Positions 63,881 to 64,000 of a DNA stretch of 64,000 nucleotides are shown here, in pieces. The notes under the pieces were generated by a model that was not told the origin of the DNA, searched no databases, and was given only the letters and a program-made list of their open reading frames with translations. How positions within the stretch are numbered: the first letter of the stretch is position 1; the number at the start of each line of letters is the position of its first letter. This DNA comes from Mytilus edulis (Eukaryota; Mollusca; Bivalvia; Mytilida; Mytilidae): contig NC_092354.1 in NCBI RefSeq assembly GCF_963676685.1, positions 16,808,746 to 16,872,745 on the forward strand, in the 5' to 3' direction. Made by a program: the position numbers and the translations under genes.

Positions 63881-64000
63881 CCATAAGTACCGATATGAGA
63901 GTAGCAGCAGTTACTAAAAGATATTTGAAATTTAATCACTTACAACCAATAAAAATAATCATGTTTTCTCGGACAAAAGTATCAACCAAGGCACATCATA

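Noticed and set aside
1-64000. Reverse transcriptase or transposase genes
   Set aside because: No open frame shows a YADD-like box, DDE/D spacing or an RNase H motif; all elements seen are non-autonomous.

Overview
The window looks like AT-rich, intron-bearing eukaryotic nuclear DNA from a bivalve mollusc, probably a mussel (Mytilus or a close relative). This is inferred from the type of interspersed repeats, which carry motifs such as GTCTCATTGGCAATCATACC and AGCTCACCTGGCCC that I associate with mussel genomes, from an animal-type nine-exon TXNL1 gene, and from the absence of any prokaryotic gene organisation. There are two 100-base assembly gaps (2247-2346 and 44491-44590).

Three genes can be supported. 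(1) A complete TXNL1 gene on the minus strand, 18518 down to 10750: nine coding exons whose splice sites and phases close exactly to a 287-residue thioredoxin-PITH protein with the WCGPC active site and the conserved KKGESH tail. (2) A two-exon minus-strand gene, 37643 down to 32024, encoding a 451-residue, apparently secreted, low-complexity protein with GGVP repeats, a basic centre, N-glycosylation sequons and a Thr-rich acidic tail. Its signal-peptide exon lies 4.3 kb upstream of the main exon and joins in phase. (3) A plus-strand C2H2 zinc-finger exon, 56074-57114, with nine intact fingers. Its first finger is frameshifted, one finger has lost its Cys half, and decayed finger sequence continues downstream to about 58560.

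The rest (0-10 kb, 19-31 kb, 38-56 kb, 59-64 kb) is intergenic or intronic DNA built from non-autonomous repeats: MITEs with TA or 5-bp target duplications, fold-back elements with tandem-repeat arms, SINE-like dispersed families, hammerhead-like repeat copies, and many minisatellites. I saw no reverse transcriptase, transposase, rRNA or tRNA.

The most interesting observations are: (a) ultra-short palindromic insertions of 35-78 bp in three sequence families, flanked by direct repeats; one family has three copies, each with a 10-bp target duplication, one of them split by a later fold-back insertion; (b) a 57-bp minisatellite (58609-59770) that appears to be derived from a zinc-finger repeat unit; (c) hammerhead-ribozyme-like cores in a dispersed repeat; (d) a 2.6-kb fold-back element made of two abutting inverted modules within a single 10-bp target duplication; and (e) repeated nesting of elements, which gives relative insertion ages.
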